Below are positions 4,114 through 6,082 of a stretch of DNA of 6,082 bases, in pieces. Numbering within the stretch: the first letter of the stretch is position 1; each line of letters opens with the position of its first letter. The position numbers and the translations under genes are program-made. Source of the DNA: an uncultured Clostridia bacterium (GTDB taxonomy: Bacteria; Bacillota; Clostridia; Christensenellales; UBA1242). Location: the NCBI GenBank assembly GCA_934746185.1, contig CAKVEY010000053.1:1-6082 (forward strand), in the 5' to 3' direction. A model generated the notes under the pieces. The model ran no database searches and was not told where the DNA came from. It worked only from the letters and a program-made list of their open reading frames with translations.

Positions 4114-5169
4114 TTAGTCATTATCGTCTTTTATATCTTTAATATTTTCAAGTTCTTGTTTTTTATCGCTACTTAATTTTTTGTTTAAATGCTCATATGC
4201 AAGTGGCAAGCAAATTCTTCCCCTAGGAGTTCGAGCAATAAATCCCATTTGTAGTAAATATGGTTCGTAAACATCTTCTATTGTTGTACTTTCTTCGTTA
4301 GTTGATGCCGATAATGTGTCTATTCCTACTGGACCACCATTAAATTTATCAATCATAACTTCAAGTATTCTTCTATCTGTATAATCTAAACCATATTCGT
4401 CAACTTCAAGTAAGTCTAAACTCTTTTTAGCAATATCAAGTGTTATAACTCCATTAGCTTCGTCATCTACTAAGGCAAAATCTCTTATTCTTTTTAATAA
4501 TCTATTTGCAATTCTTGGAGTTCCCCTACTTCGCTTTCCTATCTCTAAGCAAGCATCGTTATTAATTTCTACGCCAAGTATTGAAGCACTACGCTTAATA
4601 ATTTTATTAAGTTCTTCCGGCGTGTACATTTCAAGACGTGCTATTACGCCAAAACGATCTCTAAGTGGTGCTGTTAAGTTTCCTGCTTTTGTTGTTGCAC
4701 CTATTAGCGTAAATGGTTGAATTTTAAGTCGCATTGCTCGGGCACTAGGACCTTTTCCTACAATAAAGTCTAGTGCGTAGTCTTCCATTGCTGGATATAA
4801 AATTTCTTCAACGCTACGATTTAATCTATGAATTTCATCAATAAACAAAACATCGTTTTTACTTAAATTTGTTAATATGCTAGCAAGGTCAGCTGCACTT
4901 TCTATTGCTGGACCACTGGTTATTTTTATTTGGCTACCAAGTTCGTTTGCAATAATGTGAGATAATGTTGTTTTACCTAATCCTGGTGGACCATACAAAA
5001 GCACGTGGTCTAGTGCTTCGCCACGCTTTTTTGCTGCATTGATAAAAACTTTTAAATTACTTTTTATTTTGTCTTGTCCAACATAATCTTCTAAACTTGT
5101 GGGTCTTAATTTATTTTCAACTTCAAGTTCACTTTCGTTTTTTGTACTTGTTATAAATCTCTCTTCCAT
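4114..5169 (-). CDS. ruvB: RuvB, Holliday-junction branch-migration ATPase
   Basis: RuvB is the hexameric AAA+ motor that pulls DNA through a RuvA-bound Holliday junction during recombinational repair. At 351 residues it is of normal length. Visible motifs: LRPTSLEDYVGQDKIK (21-36), Walker A YGPPGLGKTT (59-68), Walker B LFIDEIHRL (108-116), sensor 1 IGATTKAG (156-163), PLRDRFG (168-174) with the arginine-finger region, and sensor 2 RGTPRIANRLL (215-225). The C-terminal winged helix contains FNGGPVGIDTLSA (276-288) and ARTPRGR (312-318). The last 20 residues are charged and variable. The ATG begins 1 nt after the ruvA stop with only a weak AGG before it, so translation is probably coupled to ruvA. 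Confidence 0.97.
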   Translation of the reverse strand: MEERFITSTKNESELEVENKLRPTSLEDYVGQDKIKSNLKVFINAAKKRGEALDHVLLYGPPGLGKTTLSHIIANELGSQIKITSGPAIESAADLASILTNLSKNDVLFIDEIHRLNRSVEEILYPAMEDYALDFIVGKGPSARAMRLKIQPFTLIGATTKAGNLTAPLRDRFGVIARLEMYTPEELNKIIKRSASILGVEINNDACLEIGKRSRGTPRIANRLLKRIRDFALVDDEANGVITLDIAKKSLDLLEVDEYGLDYTDRRILEVMIDKFNGGPVGIDTLSASTNEESTTIEDVYEPYLLQMGFIARTPRGRICLPLAYEHLNKKLSSDKKQELENIKDIKDDND

Positions 5170-5170
5170 A

Positions 5171-5761
5171 CTACCTACTTAAATTTTTTAATATTTTTTC
5201 AATTAATGTTTCAACTGTATCAGTACTTTCCATATTTTCTTTAATTCGTTTAACTGCTTCACTTTTTGTTAAACCAAGTGCAACAAGTGCCATAATACAA
5301 TCATTAACAACATCATTTTTAAGGTCTACACTAACTAAATCATTGCCTTCTAGTTTCATATTTTCACCTAATTTTTCTTTTAACTCTAAAATAATTCTTT
5401 CAGCCGTTTTTTTGCCTACGCCTTTAAATTTAGAAAGCATTTTAGAATCTTCACTAACTATGCTAGTAATAATATCGGCAATACTTGCTCCACTTAAAAT
5501 TGTTATTGCCATTTTTGGACCAACGCCGTTTACTGTTATTAAGTTTGTAAATAATTCTTTTTCACCTTTTGTGCTAAATCCAAATAGCGAAATACCGTCT
5601 TCTTTAACTTGCAAATAAGTATATAATTCACATTCATTTTTGTTAGATAATGACAAATAAGTGTTTAATGAAATATTAATTTCATAACCTACATTATTTA
5701 CTTCTAAAATTATTAAATTTTCATTACGCTCTAAAATTTTACCTTTTAAATATGCTATCAT
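5171..5761 (-). CDS. ruvA: RuvA, Holliday-junction recognition subunit
   Basis: RuvA forms tetramers that hold the four-way junction flat and recruit RuvB. The 196 residues fit the family. Domain I (about 1-63) is an OB fold starting MIAYLKGKI and including VNNVGYEI. Domain II (about 64-140) has two helix-hairpin-helix motifs, VNGVGPKMA (77-85) and FKGVGKKTAERI (112-123), that bind the junction backbone. A charged linker leads to domain III (about 150-196), a three-helix bundle (ALVALGLTKSEAVKRI) that contacts RuvB. The start has AGAAGG (complement of 5767-5772) 5 nt before the ATG. It lies 15 nt after ruvC and 1 nt before ruvB, the usual cluster arrangement. Confidence 0.97.
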   Translation of the reverse strand: MIAYLKGKILERNENLIILEVNNVGYEINISLNTYLSLSNKNECELYTYLQVKEDGISLFGFSTKGEKELFTNLITVNGVGPKMAITILSGASIADIITSIVSEDSKMLSKFKGVGKKTAERIILELKEKLGENMKLEGNDLVSVDLKNDVVNDCIMALVALGLTKSEAVKRIKENMESTDTVETLIEKILKNLSR

Positions 5762-5776
5762 TTTAACCTTCTTAAA

Positions 5777-6082
5777 TTAATATTTGAAATTGCCAATAAT
5801 TTGATTAGTTTGACTATGACAAATTGCAACTGCTAAGGCATCTGCTGCGTCATCTGGTTTGGGAATATCTTTTAAGTTTAAAATTGCTTTAACCATATAC
5901 TGAACTTGCTTTTTGTCTGCCCTACCTTGACCAGTCAACGCTTGTTTTATTTGAAGTGGTGTGTATTCAAACAAGTTGCCTAACTTTTTTTTTGCAATTT
6001 CAACAACAACTCCCCTTGCCATTGCAACATTAATTGCTGTTTTTTGGTTATTTTGGAAAAATAATTCTTCTATTGCTAAACA
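5777..6082 (-). CDS. ruvC: RuvC, Holliday-junction resolvase (5' part missing)
   Basis: RuvC is the dimeric RNase H-fold endonuclease that cuts Holliday junctions delivered by RuvAB. The 101 C-terminal residues are visible; the reading frame is open to the right edge, so the gene starts outside the window. A start at 6022 (MARGVVVE) would cut into the conserved core and is wrong. The fragment opens CLAIEELFF, whose first Glu is equivalent to catalytic E66 in E. coli. It continues with NVAMARGVVVEIAKKKLG, FEYTPLQIKQALTGQGRADK and KPDDAADALAVAICH. The last of these supplies the two aspartates equivalent to D138 and D141. The first catalytic Asp, near the N-terminus, is not visible. RuvC beside RuvAB argues against Bacillus-type lineages, which use RecU instead. 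Confidence 0.96.
   Translation of the reverse strand, partial: CLAIEELFFQNNQKTAINVAMARGVVVEIAKKKLGNLFEYTPLQIKQALTGQGRADKKQVQYMVKAILNLKDIPKPDDAADALAVAICHSQTNQIIGNFKY

Noticed and set aside
5343..5618. Plus-strand open frame antisense to ruvA
   Set aside because: It is a shadow of the two helix-hairpin-helix motifs of ruvA, with no start signal.

Overview
The window is strongly AT-rich and uses the standard bacterial code: every tryptophan I checked is TGG, and TGA appears only as a stop codon. Several genes have AGGAG-type ribosome binding sites. Together with the order ruvC-ruvA-ruvB-queA-tgt-yajC, this suggests a low-GC Bacillota, more Clostridia-like or an uncultured relative than Bacillus, because RuvC is present. 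No host can be named from the sequence.

There are two transcription blocks that converge at about 1270-1325. The left block (1-1268) is regulatory. A truncated XRE-type helix-turn-helix (HTH) gene runs leftward off the edge. A divergent control region of about 170 bp carries three copies of a TGGAnnTCCA-like dyad. Then come two tandem, paralogous 68-residue HTH proteins that overlap by ATGA (266-675), and a TrmH/SpoU-family RNA ribose methyltransferase (714-1268).

Both rightward promoters are near-consensus sigma-A type, and each puts the predicted transcription start at, or within about 3 bases of, an ATG that has no Shine-Dalgarno sequence. This suggests leaderless mRNAs. The same 11-bp AT-rich sequence, AATTTATAATT, lies over the -10 box of the first promoter and directly before the -35 box of the second. 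It is a candidate operator for the small HTH proteins.

The right block (1324-6082, minus strand) is a compact housekeeping operon. It encodes RuvC (truncated at the right edge), RuvA and RuvB for Holliday-junction processing, QueA and Tgt for queuosine synthesis in tRNA, and YajC, an accessory subunit of the Sec translocon. Spacings are 1 to 27 nt until the 73-nt gap before yajC, which has its own extended -10 promoter. Two hairpins sharing a GTGC/GCAC core terminate the two converging units.

The operon is ordinary. What merits attention is the regulatory region at 96-713. I see no CRISPR array, tRNA, rRNA or insertion sequence, and no clear evidence of an undescribed multi-gene system.
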